In this document: positions 35,278 through 45,295 of the stretch, one piece after another
How the letters are laid out: every line of letters begins with the position of its first letter
Position numbering within the stretch: the first letter of the stretch is position 1
Source of the DNA: CAVRXZ01 sp963773035
Lineage (GTDB): Bacteria > Acidobacteriota > Vicinamibacteria > Vicinamibacterales > CAVVIG01
NCBI GenBank assembly: GCA_963773035.1
Contig: CAVYZX010000038.1
Span: 62,001-126,000 of the forward strand
DNA length: 64,000 bases
Reading direction: 5' to 3'
Notes under the pieces: model-generated
The model's database searches: none
The model's input: only the letters and a program-made list of their open reading frames with translations
Told to the model about the DNA's origin: nothing
Made by a program: the position numbers and the translations under genes

Positions 35278-36144
35278 CTACACCAGCCCCGCTTTGTACA
35301 ACGCGAGCAGCTTGGCCCACGCGCGATCGGCGTCCGGCTTGCTGTAAATCGGCTGCCCGTTCGCCTGCTTCGGCATGTCGGGGACGCACCATCCGTGCTG
35401 CGCCTGCGAATAGACTTCGACCTCCACCGGCACCTTCGCCGCATCGAATGATTCCTTGAGCTTCGTCTTCGCGTCCGGCTGCTGCATGTCGTCGTTGGTG
35501 GCGACGCCGAAATACATCCGAGCCTTGATCTTCGACGCCAACAAGTGCGGGCTATTGGGGTTGGCGGTTACGAGGCCACCTCCATGGAACGAAGCGCCTG
35601 CACCCACGCGGTTCGAGGCAGCCGCGGCCGTTCTGACAACCAACGCGCCTCCCATGCAGTAGCCCTGCGTGCCGATTTTCTTCATGCGGTCGACCTGCGG
35701 CTGCTGGTCGAGCCAGGCGATGAAAGCGGCCGCGTCCCGCTCGGCGGCACCCTCGGCGTTGATCGATCCCATCAGCGGCGTCAGCTTCGCCCGTTGCGTC
35801 TGGTCCCCGAAGTTGAAGTTCGAAGCGTCTTCGAAGACAGGTGCCTTCGCCACCCGATAGAACGGGTTGGGCACGAGCACCGAGTACCCTTCGGCGGCCA
35901 GCCGTTTCGCGATCTCGCGCATCGACGGACGCAGACCGAACGCATCCGGCCAGATCACGACGGCCGGGTGGGCGCCGCTGGACGGGTGGATGAACGCCGC
36001 GTCGCAGGTGCCGTCCGTCGTTTTGATCTCGACGTTCTTTTCGGTCACCTGCTGCTGAGCTGCAAGGTCTCCCGCGGCCGCGGCAATTCCGGCCGCCACG
36101 GTGAGTGTGACGAAATCTCTGCGCGTGAGGTCATCGTTTTCCAT
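35278..36144 (-). CDS. Tat-exported dienelactone hydrolase family protein
   Basis: 288 residues from ATG 36144 with AAGGAG 8 bases upstream. A twin-arginine signal is present (TRRDF, residues 7-11). The alpha/beta-hydrolase core shows the dienelactone hydrolase nucleophile Cys in GTQGYCMGGALVV and the His in QAQHGWCVPD, with PNPFYRVAKAP and MYFGVATNDDMQQPD in between. It should act in the periplasm on lactones or esters; the substrate is unknown. It lies 27 bp downstream of the efflux operon and could be read through from it. Confidence 0.88.
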   Translation of the reverse strand: MENDDLTRRDFVTLTVAAGIAAAAGDLAAQQQVTEKNVEIKTTDGTCDAAFIHPSSGAHPAVVIWPDAFGLRPSMREIAKRLAAEGYSVLVPNPFYRVAKAPVFEDASNFNFGDQTQRAKLTPLMGSINAEGAAERDAAAFIAWLDQQPQVDRMKKIGTQGYCMGGALVVRTAAAASNRVGAGASFHGGGLVTANPNSPHLLASKIKARMYFGVATNDDMQQPDAKTKLKESFDAAKVPVEVEVYSQAQHGWCVPDMPKQANGQPIYSKPDADRAWAKLLALYKAGLV

Positions 36145-36171
36145 GTGCTTGCTCCTTGGTGGCAGATGATA

Positions 36172-37702
36172 TCAACGCTCGAACCGCGCGGACGCTCGAA
36201 ACTTTCCACGCGCAATCAGTCCGCGGGGCGGCCTCTCCTGTTGCCAGCCTCCGCCCAGCGCTCGGTAGACTTCGGCGAACGCCGACAGCTCAGCTTGGCG
36301 CGCTTGGGCGAGCGTGAGCTCAGCGTCGAACAATCGAGTGTCTGCATCCAGCACTTCGAGATAGCTGGTCGCGCCACCTTGATACCTGACTGTCAGCCAG
36401 GCGGCGCGCATCCTGTGCAGCGGTGGTCAATCCTTCCTGCTGCGCTCGAAGCTCGCGCGCCTTCGAGTAGCCGACGAGAGCATCGGCGGCTTCGCGGAAT
36501 GCGGTCTTGACCGTTTGCTCGTAGAGGATCGTCGCTTCCTGTGTCCGCGCCTCGGCCAGCGCGACTTGCGATCGCGTACGTCCCGCGGTAAACACCGGTT
36601 GCGTCAGACCGGCAATAGCGGTCCAGAAACCGCTGCTGGCGCCGAACAGTGCGCCGAGGGCCGCGCTTTGCACGCCGCCCGTACCCGTCAACGCGATCGA
36701 AGGAAAGTAGGCCGCCCGGGCGACGCCGATCTGCGCGTTCGCCGAAATGATTTGCTGTTCGGCCGCCTGAATGTCCGGCCGGCGCTCCAGAAGGGCCGAG
36801 GGCAGGCCGGCCGGCACCTCGGGCGGGTGCGGCTGTTCCACGAGCGGGCGCCCACGTGAAACGGGAGCGGGGAAGTTACCGAGCAGCAGGCTGATCAGAT
36901 TCTCCTGCTGGGCCGTGCGGCGCTCGATATCGGCGATGGCCGCGCCGGCGCCGTACACGAGTTGTTCCGCGTCGCGAACGTCGATGAGCGACGTGACGCC
37001 GCCGCTCTCGCGCACGCGCGTCAACTGCAGCGATTCCTGGCGTGAAGCCAAAGTCCGCTGCGCGATCTCGAGCTGGAGATCGAGTGAGCGCAACTCGAAA
37101 TACGCCTGGGCCACTTGGTTGACGACGGTCGTCAGCACGGCACGCCTGGCCCATTCGGTGGCAAGCAGCTGCGCTCGGGCCGACTCGGTGGCCCGCCGAT
37201 ACCGGCCCCAGAAGTCCAAAGGCCAGTCGAACGTACCCCCGACGCCGAATGCACTGCCCAATGCCGCCGGAGTCGATCCGACTGCAGCGGCTCGGCCGCC
37301 CCCGGCCTGCGCCTGCAAGCCAACGGCCGGATATTGATCCGCTCGGGTGATCCCGAGCTGCGACTCGGCCTCCAGCACGCGGGCAGCCGCAACGCGGATG
37401 TCGTCGTTTTGAGCCAGCGCCGTTCTGACGAGCGCTTGAAGCTGCTCGTCCTGCAAGACGTCCCACCAATTGGCAGCGCCGAGAGTGGGTTCCTCCGATC
37501 CCGATCCGGCGCCGCGAATTGTTTCCGGCGTGGGAAGCGTGGGCTTCACATAGTTTGGTCCGACGGCGCAGCCAGCAAGCGTGGCAATCACCACCACGAC
37601 AACCGCCGAGCGCGCCGTGCTCGCCGAGAGCCTTGTGGGCAATCGAATTCTCGGCGAACTCTGCGATCTCGGCGGTAAACGTCGTGGATGGCGGTGATTC
37701 AT
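36172..37702 (-). pseudogene. NodT-type outer-membrane efflux lipoprotein, frame broken by one extra base
   Basis: Starts at ATG 37702. A lipobox IATLAGC precedes VGPNYVKPTLPTP, typical of RND outer-membrane factors; then EEPTLGAANWWDVLQDEQLQ and ERRPDIQAAEQQIISANAQI. At about 36391 an extra base changes AQDARRLAD-VRYQGGATSYLEVLD into a dead frame; the true C-terminus (LDADTRLFDAELTLAQARQA, YRALGGGW) is in the next frame down to 36172. Corrected length is 509 residues. It is the last gene of the tetR-adaptor-pump operon, 38 bp after the pump. Confidence 0.82.
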
Positions 37703-37740
37703 TGTGTACGGACCACTACTGGTTGCAGGAGTGGGTAGTT

Positions 37741-40700
37741 TCACGACGCGCTCGGTTTTGGCGACGCGGTCACAGCCGCTGCTCGCGGCCGCGATCTCCA
37801 GGACGCCAGCTTTTCGACCTGTACGAACAGCATCGGAATCAGGAAAATCCCCAGCAGCGTCGCCGCCAACATGCCGGTGATGACGACGGTGCCCAGAATG
37901 CGTCGAGACGCGGCTCCCGAACCGTCCGCGATCCACAGCGGAACGCAGCCCAGGATGAAGGCAAACGACGTCATCAGGATCGGTCGCAGACGCAACTGAG
38001 CGCCTTCGAGCGCGGCGACGACCAGCTCTTTACCTTCGTCCACGCGCGCCTTCGCGAACTCGACGACAAGGATGGCGTTCTTCGCAGCGAGGCCGATGAG
38101 CATGATGACGCCGACCTGGGCGTAGACGTCGAAATCGAACCGCCGCATCAGGAGACCGGCGAAGGCGCCGACTACAGCGATTGGAACGGACAAAAGGACG
38201 GAGAAGGGCAGCGACCAGCTCTCGTAAAGCGCAGCCAGAATCAGAAATACGAAAACGACCGACAGTCCGAAGAGTCGTGGAGCGTTGCCCGACGCCTTGC
38301 GTTCCTGGTAGGACAGGTCCGACCAGTCGTAGCTGATGTCGGTCGGCAGCGTGGCCTTCGCCACCTCCTCGAGCGCATCGAGCGCCTGGCCGGAGCTGTA
38401 TCCCGGAGCGGCCGCACCGGTGATCTGCGCCGCCCGATACACGTTGAACCGATTCGTGTACTGCGGACCAAAGGTCTGCCTGGTGGCCTGCAACGACGAC
38501 ATCGGCACCATGTTGCCGTCGTTGTTTCTGACGTAGAACTGGCCGATGTTCTCTGGTGCCGCCCGCTCCTCGCCCTCGGCCTGCATGAAGACCCGCCACT
38601 GCCGGCCGAAGCGGTTGAATTGGTTCACGTACAACCCGCCCAGGAATGTCTGCATCGTTTGATGGACGTCGGTCAACGCGATGCCCTGCTTGAGCACCTT
38701 GTCGCGATCGACGTCTACGTAGATCTGCGGTACATTGGCGCTGAATGGCGATCCAACGCCAGCGAGCTCGGGTCGTTTGCGTGCCTCGGTCAGAAACTTC
38801 TGAAGCGCATCGTCGAGGTTCGCGATCGTCCCACCCGACCGATCCTGGAGCCAGAAGCTGAAGCCGCCTTGCGAGCCGAGTCCTGGAATCGACGGCGGCA
38901 TCACCGCAATCGCCGTCGCGTCGGAAATCTCCTGCCGAAATGCAGCGTTCAGGCGATCGACAATCGCACGGGCGTCGAGACCACGCCGCTCGCTCCACGG
39001 CTTCAGGCCGACGAAGTAGAACCCGTTGTTAGGGGCCGTTACCCGTGTGAGAAGGCTGAAACCAATGATGGCGTCGTAAGCCTGCAGCCCTTCGGTCCTG
39101 GCGAAAATCGCCTCGATCTTCCGCCCGACCTCGTCGGTGCGCTGCAGCGAGGCGGCCGGCGGCAGCTGCACGTTCACCAGGACATACCCGTAATCCTCTT
39201 CGGGCACGAAGCTCGTTGGCAGCCGGCGTCCGAGCCCCCCAACGAGCAGGACGAACCCGGCGAGGATGGCGATCCCGACGGCCGCTTTCCGAATCAACGC
39301 GTGGCTGACGCTCACGTAGCCGCTCGACGCCTTTCCGAACGCACGGTTGAACGCACCGAAGAGTCCGCCGAGCAGCCGGCCTGGTTTTCGCGGCCGCAGC
39401 CACATCGCGGCCAGCGCCGGCGAGAGCGTCAGCGCGTTGAATGCCGAGATCAGCACCGAGATGGCGATCGTGATCGCGAACTGCTGGTTCAAGCGGCCTT
39501 GAATACCGCCCATGAATGCCACCGGGATGAACACCGACGCGAGTATGAGCGCGATGCTGACGACCGGTCCCGAAACCTCTTCCATCGCCTTCAGCGTGGC
39601 GTCGCGCGGCGCCATGCCTTCTTCGATATGGTGTTCCACCGCCTCGACTACGACGATCGCATCATCGACGACGAGGCCGATCGCCAGAACGAGACCGAAG
39701 AGCGACAACGTATTCAGTGAAAAGCCGAGCGCCGGAAAGATCAGAAACGTGCCGATCAGGGAGACAGGTACGGCGACAGCCGGGATCAGCGTCGCTCGCC
39801 AGTTCTGAAGAAAGAGGTAGACCACGAGAATGACGAGCACCATCGCTTCGGCGAGCGTGATGACGATTTCACGGATGCCTTCGGAAACAGCCAGCGTCGT
39901 GTCGAGGGTGTAGGCGAACTCGAGGTCTTCCGGGAAGCGTCCGCTCAGCGCCTGCATCTGTTGGCGGACGCCCTCCGCCACCGCGAGGGCGTTCGACCCG
40001 GGCGATTGGAAGACGGCAATCGCGCAGCCCGGCTCTCCGTTCACCCGGCCAATCTGCTGGTAGTTCAGCGCACCGAGCTCGATCCGTGCGACGTCGCGAA
40101 GATAGATCACCGAACCGTCCGGATTCGATCGCACGGCAATGGCGCCGAACTCTTCCTCCGTTTGAAGCCGTCCCTGCGATCGGACGGTGTACGTCATCTC
40201 CTGTCCGGCGGGGGCGGGGTTGCTGCCGACCTGCCCCGAAGGATTGACCGTGCTCTGCTGCTGGATCGCCCGGCTCAGATCGGGCACCGTCAAACCGAGC
40301 CGAGCGAGCAAATCCGGTTTCACCCAGATCCGCATCGAGTAATCGCCGGCGCCGAATATTCGGGCCTCGCCGACACCGGGGACTCGATACAGCGCATCGA
40401 CGATGTTGATGTTCGCGTAGTTGGCCAGGAACAGCGCATCGTAGGTGTGCTTGGGCGAGTAGAGCGAGACGATGAGCATCGGCAGTCCTGTCTGCTTCCT
40501 CATCGTCAAACCGAATTGATTGACCTCGGGCGGCAGGTTCGGCTGCGCCTGCGCGATACGGTTCTGGACGTTGACCTGGTCGATATTGGGCTGCGTGTCC
40601 ACGTCGAAGGTGACGGTCAGCGTCATCGTGCCGTCGTTGGCGTTGCTCGACTGCATGTAGAGCATGTCGTCGACGCCGTTCATCTGCTGCTCGAGCGGCG

Positions 40701-40887
40701 TGGCGACCGACTGCTCGATGGTGAGCGCGTCGGCTCCTGGATAGGTCGCCGTGATCAGAATCTGCGGCGGCACAATCTGCGGAAACTGCGAGATGGCCAG
40801 GCCGCTCAACGCGACGATCCCGCCCAGCACAGTCATGATCGCGATGACGATGGCGACGATGGGGCGGCGGATGAAGAACCCGGACAT
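37741..40887 (-). CDS. RND efflux pump inner-membrane transporter (AcrB/MexB family, HAE1)
   Basis: 1048 residues from ATG 40887, which overlaps the adaptor's TGA (TGATG). N-terminus MSGFFIRRPIVAIVIAIMTV is typical. Landmarks include GADALTIEQSVATPLEQQMN, VVDDAIVVVEAVEHHIEEG with the proton-relay aspartates, AFMGGIQGRLNQQFAITIAI and LPTSFVPEEDYGYVLVNVQL. About 12 membrane helices and two large periplasmic loops are expected; it works with the adaptor (40887-42021) and NodT-type channel. It is the only one of the four operon genes whose frame is intact. Confidence 0.93.
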   Translation of the reverse strand: MSGFFIRRPIVAIVIAIMTVLGGIVALSGLAISQFPQIVPPQILITATYPGADALTIEQSVATPLEQQMNGVDDMLYMQSSNANDGTMTLTVTFDVDTQPNIDQVNVQNRIAQAQPNLPPEVNQFGLTMRKQTGLPMLIVSLYSPKHTYDALFLANYANINIVDALYRVPGVGEARIFGAGDYSMRIWVKPDLLARLGLTVPDLSRAIQQQSTVNPSGQVGSNPAPAGQEMTYTVRSQGRLQTEEEFGAIAVRSNPDGSVIYLRDVARIELGALNYQQIGRVNGEPGCAIAVFQSPGSNALAVAEGVRQQMQALSGRFPEDLEFAYTLDTTLAVSEGIREIVITLAEAMVLVILVVYLFLQNWRATLIPAVAVPVSLIGTFLIFPALGFSLNTLSLFGLVLAIGLVVDDAIVVVEAVEHHIEEGMAPRDATLKAMEEVSGPVVSIALILASVFIPVAFMGGIQGRLNQQFAITIAISVLISAFNALTLSPALAAMWLRPRKPGRLLGGLFGAFNRAFGKASSGYVSVSHALIRKAAVGIAILAGFVLLVGGLGRRLPTSFVPEEDYGYVLVNVQLPPAASLQRTDEVGRKIEAIFARTEGLQAYDAIIGFSLLTRVTAPNNGFYFVGLKPWSERRGLDARAIVDRLNAAFRQEISDATAIAVMPPSIPGLGSQGGFSFWLQDRSGGTIANLDDALQKFLTEARKRPELAGVGSPFSANVPQIYVDVDRDKVLKQGIALTDVHQTMQTFLGGLYVNQFNRFGRQWRVFMQAEGEERAAPENIGQFYVRNNDGNMVPMSSLQATRQTFGPQYTNRFNVYRAAQITGAAAPGYSSGQALDALEEVAKATLPTDISYDWSDLSYQERKASGNAPRLFGLSVVFVFLILAALYESWSLPFSVLLSVPIAVVGAFAGLLMRRFDFDVYAQVGVIMLIGLAAKNAILVVEFAKARVDEGKELVVAALEGAQLRLRPILMTSFAFILGCVPLWIADGSGAASRRILGTVVITGMLAATLLGIFLIPMLFVQVEKLASWRSRPRAAAVTASPKPSAS

Positions 40888-42021
40888 CACTCGACCTCTG
40901 CGGACGCGGGGTACGGAGACACCGTGGTCCCGTCTTTCAACGTCGGAGCGTCCAGCAGCACCCGGTCTTCCGGCTTCAGGCCTTTCTCGACGATCCATCG
41001 ATTGCCGATACGCGGGCCGAGCGTCACCGTTTTCACGACGGCTTTGTCGTCCGGGGTCAACACCCGCAGCTGATAGCCATTCTGAAGCTCCGATACCGCC
41101 CGTTGCGGCACGAGCAGGGCGTTCTGGCGCACGGACGTGTGCGCGCGGACGCGGCCGTATTGACCGGGGCGCAGAATGTTGCCGGGGTTCGGAAACGTCG
41201 CGCTCACTCTGATCGTGCCCATCTTGGGATCGACGTCGCGATCCACGGCGAGGACCGAGCCCCGTCCCTGATACGTGCTGCCGTTGGCGAGCACCAGCGT
41301 CAGTCCGCCAGACGTCTGCCACAGCTTTGCTGCGGCAGCGGGAGTGCCGACCTGACCCGCTATGCCCAGGTATTCCTGTTCGCTGATGGGAAAGTAAGCC
41401 TTGATCGGGTTGACCTGCGAGACCGTCGTCAAGAGCGTCGTTGGGCCGACGAGGTCGCCGATCTGTGCGCTGGCGATCGCCGCCACGCCGTCGATGAGTG
41501 AGGTCACGCGCGTGAAGCCGAGGTTGAGCTGGGCCGCTTCGACCGCAGCCTCGGCCGAAGCGACGGCGGCGCGGGCCGCGTCGCGCGCGCTGGTGTCGTT
41601 GTCCAGTTGGCTTTGAGCGATCGCCCGAAGCTCGGCAAGCGGCTGATCGCGGGCAAAGTCGCGCTCGGCCTTGACGAGCTGGGCGCGCGCCTCTGCGAGC
41701 CGTGCCGTGGCCTGGTTGAGCGCAGTTTCGAAGGGGCGCCGGTCGATTTCGAACAGCACGTCGCCCTTGTGCACGAACGCGCCTTCGTTGTACGCGCGCC
41801 GTACGAGATACCCGGATACTTGCGGCCGGATCTGCGCGTTGACAGCCCCGTCGAGCGTCGCAATCCATTCCCCGGTGATTTCTACCTGCTCTGGGGTAAC
41901 CGATACGTACGCGACGCTCGGCGGTCGTGCGCGGCGCCGCGACCGCGGTGTTTTCGCTGCGGCAAGCCGACGTCGCCGCGACCAGCGCGGCGGTAAGAAG
42001 GAGGTTGGCGAGTCTCGTCAT
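40887..42021 (-). pseudogene. RND efflux membrane-fusion adaptor (HlyD/MdtA type), frame broken by one extra base
   Basis: Starts at ATG 42021, overlapping the TetR stop (ATGA). A lipoprotein signal ends in LVAATSAC. After AVAAP the frame must move by one at about 41931 to give PPSVAYVSVTPEQVEITGEW, IATLDGAVNAQIRPQVSGYL and VHKGDVLFEIDRRPF, then the coiled hairpin and the barrel domains (GTIRVSATFPNPGNILRPGQ). Corrected length is 377 residues. As written only an internal start (GTG 41774) could produce a shortened 295-residue form without lipid anchor. Confidence 0.82.
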
Positions 42022-42666
42022 GGGAGCCCAGGGTTTCCAGTGCGACCACCAGCGGCCGCACCCGATAGCACCAGCCGCACGACGCGCCGCACCCACTGGG
42101 GATCCAGCGGACCCGGGCGTTCGCGCAGCCGGCCGTAAATGGTGCCGATGAGAACGTCGAGCACAAGCTCGATGTCTACGCGCTTGGGGAGCGCCCCGCG
42201 GCGTCGCGCCCGCTCGATCACGAGCCGTGCCGGCGCGCGATGAAGCGCGCGGATTTCGGTGCACGACCCGATCGACTTCCGGATCGCCGCGCTCGGCGAT
42301 GAGGGCGCGCACGACGCCGCGCCCGGCAGCCGTCGAGCGCAATGTCGTTGCCGTCAGAAACGTCGCCCGAAGATCGCTTTCGAGCCTTCCCGTTTCGACG
42401 GCCTTGGGTGGCGTCGAAAGGTTCGTCAGCGCGGCAATGACCAGATCCGCGCGCGTCGGCCAGCGCCGATAGATGGTGGTCTTGTTGACGCCCGCACGCT
42501 CCGCGACGTCGTCGATGCGCAGGCCGGCATAACCTTCGTGTCCCAGCACCTCGAGCGTGGTGCGAAGCACGGTCGATACGACGCGCGCGCTCCGACCGCC
42601 GACGCGAACGCGACGCGATGTCTTGTTGCGGGGTTTCCGTGCAGTCGTGTGGAGGAGGGCGGCCAT
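42018..42666 (-). pseudogene. TetR family regulator of the efflux operon, frame broken by one extra base
   Basis: Starts at ATG 42666. The DNA-binding helix-turn-helix is LEVLGHEGYAGLRIDDVAER followed by AGVNKTTIYRRWPTRADLVI. The C-terminal effector domain is in the next frame after a (GC)n stretch at 42245-42250 that is one base too long: ALHRAPARLVIERARRRGAL, then VDIELVLDVLIGTIYGRLRE. Corrected length is 215 residues. It is the first gene of the operon and lies next to a palindromic operator (42719-42739), so it presumably represses its own operon. Confidence 0.78.
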
Positions 42667-42718
42667 GCGTTCGTCCGACCCGTATTCGAGCCGGACTGTC
42701 CAATCGTAGCTCAGAATT

Positions 42719-42739
42719 AACGCAACCAAAAGTTGCGTT
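42719..42739. promoter_or_regulatory. Probable TetR operator palindrome
   Basis: A perfect inverted repeat AACGCAAC-(5 bases)-GTTGCGTT lies 53 bases upstream of the tetR start and in the divergent gap before the PAS kinase. Arm length and spacing fit a TetR-dimer site. The surrounding sequence is unusually A/T-rich for this window, as expected near a promoter. Confidence 0.6.
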
Positions 42740-42996
42740 TATGAATTCCTACCGCCGAGGTTCAAAGCTGGAGACAGAAACGTCGCCGACGGAGCCACTG
42801 CCGTGGCGGCATCAGGACGTCATCCCTTCGAAGCTCGGCGGTTGGAATTCCCCCCTTTGCACGCCCGTCCAGCAGAGGTGTTGCCGCCGGGCGCGCCAGC
42901 CCGTAAGATCATCCCCCGGCTTCAATTTGTGCCTGTTGGTTTCGGTGCGGCTCTCAATGCGTTTCTGCAGGTGTCTGCGGACATGAAGGTGGCCAT
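42740..42996. other. Intergenic region upstream of the PAS kinase
   Basis: About 257 bases between the palindrome and ATG 42997. Several short frames are open but none has a ribosome site or a protein-like composition. Presumably it holds the kinase promoter; no motif is recognised. Confidence 0.4.
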
Positions 42997-45273
42997 ATGA
43001 CCGTTGTACGTGCCCCCTACGGCAGTCTGTCGTCAGACCAGGCGTTCGACATCGCGGGTGATGGCTCCCCGCGCGTCTCAGAAAACGTCGATGTGACCGA
43101 TCTCGAGCGCGCGGAGCAGGAGATCATCTTCGCCAACGAGCGGTTGCGCCTGGCAATGGAGTCGGCCAAGGCCGTGGGATGGGAATGGGACCTCGTGAGC
43201 GATCGCGAGACCTGGTTCGGGGATCTGCGAACGATGTTTGGAATCCCGTCCAAGACCTATATCGGGAGCTCCCGCCGTCTGGTGCTTCCTGAAGACCAGG
43301 GGCTCATCTCGAACGCTCTGGACGCGGCAATGCACAGCCATCAGCCTTACGCCGCAGAATTCCGCGTTCGACGGGAGGATGGCACGGTGCGCTGGGTCGC
43401 CGCCAATGGCCGATTCTATTACGGCTCCAACAGCGAGCCCGAACGCATGCTGGGGATGGCCGTCGACATCACCGAGCGAAAGCGTGCTGAAGAATCGCTG
43501 CGGCGAAAGGAAATGGATCTCACCGAGGCCCAACGCGTGGCGCGCGTCGGAAGCTGGCAATGGGACTCGGAGAACGACACCGTCGTCTGGTCTGAAGAGC
43601 TGTATCGAATCGCCGGGCGTGATCCGAACCTCGGGACCATCAACTACAAAGAACACGGACAGCTCTACACCCCCAAGAGCTGGGAGCTGCTGCAACGGGC
43701 CGTCGGAGAGGCGCTCCATCACGGAACCCCCTACGAGCTCGAGTTGGAAATGGTGCGTACCGACGGGAGCACCAGATGGCTCACGGCGCGCGGCGAGGCC
43801 TCGCGCGACACCAACGGCCGCATCGTCGGCCTTCGCGGCACGGTTCAGGACATCGCCGAGCGCAAGCGGCGCGAGGAATCGCTCGTGCTGTTTCGCAGTC
43901 TGATTGACGGCTCCAACGACGCACTCGAGGTCATCGATCCGACTACGCTCTGTTTCCTCGACGTGAATGAGAAGGCCTGCCGGGATCTCGGCTACAGCCG
44001 GGACGAGCTGCTGTCGATGACCGTTCTGGATATCGATCCCAGTCTCGATGAGGCCATGCGGACAGCGTTCGCGAGACAGTGCCGCGAGGCAGGCTTCGTG
44101 ATGTTCGAGAGCCAGCACCGGCGCAAGGATGGATCGACGTTTCCAGTCGAAGTCAGCATCAAGTCCATCGCCGTTGGCGGACGGAGTTACAACGTCTGCG
44201 TGGTCCGCGACATCATCGAACGAAGGGTGGCCCAACAGGCGTTGCGGGAAAGCGAAGAACGTTTGCGCCTCGCGGCGGAAGCCGGGCGGATGTTCGCCTA
44301 CACCTGGGATGTGCCGAGTGACGTCATCGTGCGGTCGGGAAAATCCGAGCAGATCATCGGAATCGCGGAATCCGTTCCCCTTACCTGCGAGCAGATATTT
44401 GCCTTCGTTCACCCGGACGATCGTGACGGCCTGAAGGCGGTCGTGGCCGAGTTGAGTCCCGAGAAGCCCCTCCTGCAGGCCAGCTACCGCATGATCCGGC
44501 CAGACGGCTCCGTCATTTGGGTGGAGCGTCACAGTCGCGCCTATTTCGATGACGACGGACGCATGTTGCGGACTGTCGGCATGGTGGCAGACATCACGCA
44601 GCGCAAGCTGGCAGAAGAAGCGCTTTCCAGCGTGAGCCGGAGGTTGATTGAAGCCCAGGAGGGAGAGCGGGCCCGGATAGCTAGAGAACTGCACGACGAC
44701 ATCGGCCAGCGGCTGGCGATCCTCGCCGTGACATTGGACGAGATCAAGCTCCTCACCACGAAATCCCGAGGAGAGCTGGGGAGCGGGATCGATGCGCTTC
44801 AGCGTCAGACGTCCGAAATATCGTCGGCCATCCACTCACTGTCGCACGAGCTGCACTCATCCAAGCTGGAACTGCTCGGTGCCGTGGTGGCGATGAGAGG
44901 CTTCTGCGCGGAGCTTTCAGGCCAGCAGAAAGTGGAAGTGGATTTCAGCCACAAGGATGTGCCCCAACGAGTACCTCCCGAGATCGCGCTCTGTCTCTTC
45001 AGGGTGATGCAGGAAGCGCTGCACAACGCCGTACGGCACAGTGGAGTCCGCCAGTTCGCGGTGCAGTTGGAAGGAACTAGCCACGCGCTCAGACTCACCG
45101 TGCGGGACGAAGGTGTCGGCTTCGACGCCGGAACGACAGCCAGCCGCGGCCTCGGGCTCACCAGTATGAAGGAGCGGTTGAAGCTCGTGGGAGGGACTCT
45201 GTCGATCCAATCGCAACTGAAGCAGGGAAGCACGATTGTGGCTTCGGTTCCGTTCCAGGCACGGGCCAACTGA
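42997..45273 (+). CDS. Cytosolic multi-PAS sensor histidine kinase (NarL-type)
   Basis: 758 residues from ATG 42997, no membrane segment. Four PAS/PAC units can be traced at about 25-160, 165-290, 292-412 and 415-540 (endings such as GMAVDITERKRAEESL and GMVADITQRKLAEEAL). HisKA_3 follows with the phospho-accepting His566 in ARIARELHDDIGQRLAILAV, then HATPase_c (LFRVMQEALHNAVRHSG; VRDEGVGFDAG; LGLTSMKERL). It would sense a redox or small-molecule signal and phosphorylate a LuxR-type regulator; none is encoded nearby, so it is an orphan here. Confidence 0.9.
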   Translation: MTVVRAPYGSLSSDQAFDIAGDGSPRVSENVDVTDLERAEQEIIFANERLRLAMESAKAVGWEWDLVSDRETWFGDLRTMFGIPSKTYIGSSRRLVLPEDQGLISNALDAAMHSHQPYAAEFRVRREDGTVRWVAANGRFYYGSNSEPERMLGMAVDITERKRAEESLRRKEMDLTEAQRVARVGSWQWDSENDTVVWSEELYRIAGRDPNLGTINYKEHGQLYTPKSWELLQRAVGEALHHGTPYELELEMVRTDGSTRWLTARGEASRDTNGRIVGLRGTVQDIAERKRREESLVLFRSLIDGSNDALEVIDPTTLCFLDVNEKACRDLGYSRDELLSMTVLDIDPSLDEAMRTAFARQCREAGFVMFESQHRRKDGSTFPVEVSIKSIAVGGRSYNVCVVRDIIERRVAQQALRESEERLRLAAEAGRMFAYTWDVPSDVIVRSGKSEQIIGIAESVPLTCEQIFAFVHPDDRDGLKAVVAELSPEKPLLQASYRMIRPDGSVIWVERHSRAYFDDDGRMLRTVGMVADITQRKLAEEALSSVSRRLIEAQEGERARIARELHDDIGQRLAILAVTLDEIKLLTTKSRGELGSGIDALQRQTSEISSAIHSLSHELHSSKLELLGAVVAMRGFCAELSGQQKVEVDFSHKDVPQRVPPEIALCLFRVMQEALHNAVRHSGVRQFAVQLEGTSHALRLTVRDEGVGFDAGTTASRGLGLTSMKERLKLVGGTLSIQSQLKQGSTIVASVPFQARAN

Positions 45274-45295
45274 GCAGCGATCTCTGGAGGAATTC

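Noticed and set aside
37519..39720. Long plus-strand frame opposite the RND pump gene
   Set aside because: Antisense to a clearly identified gene, Arg/His-rich composition and no recognisable domain.
37741..42729. A single open frame of 1662 codons covering TetR, adaptor and pump
   Set aside because: The middle section is not adaptor-like in that frame; the open frame arises because +1 breaks in tetR and the adaptor put their 5' ends in the pump frame. The natural ends overlap as ATGA and TGATG.
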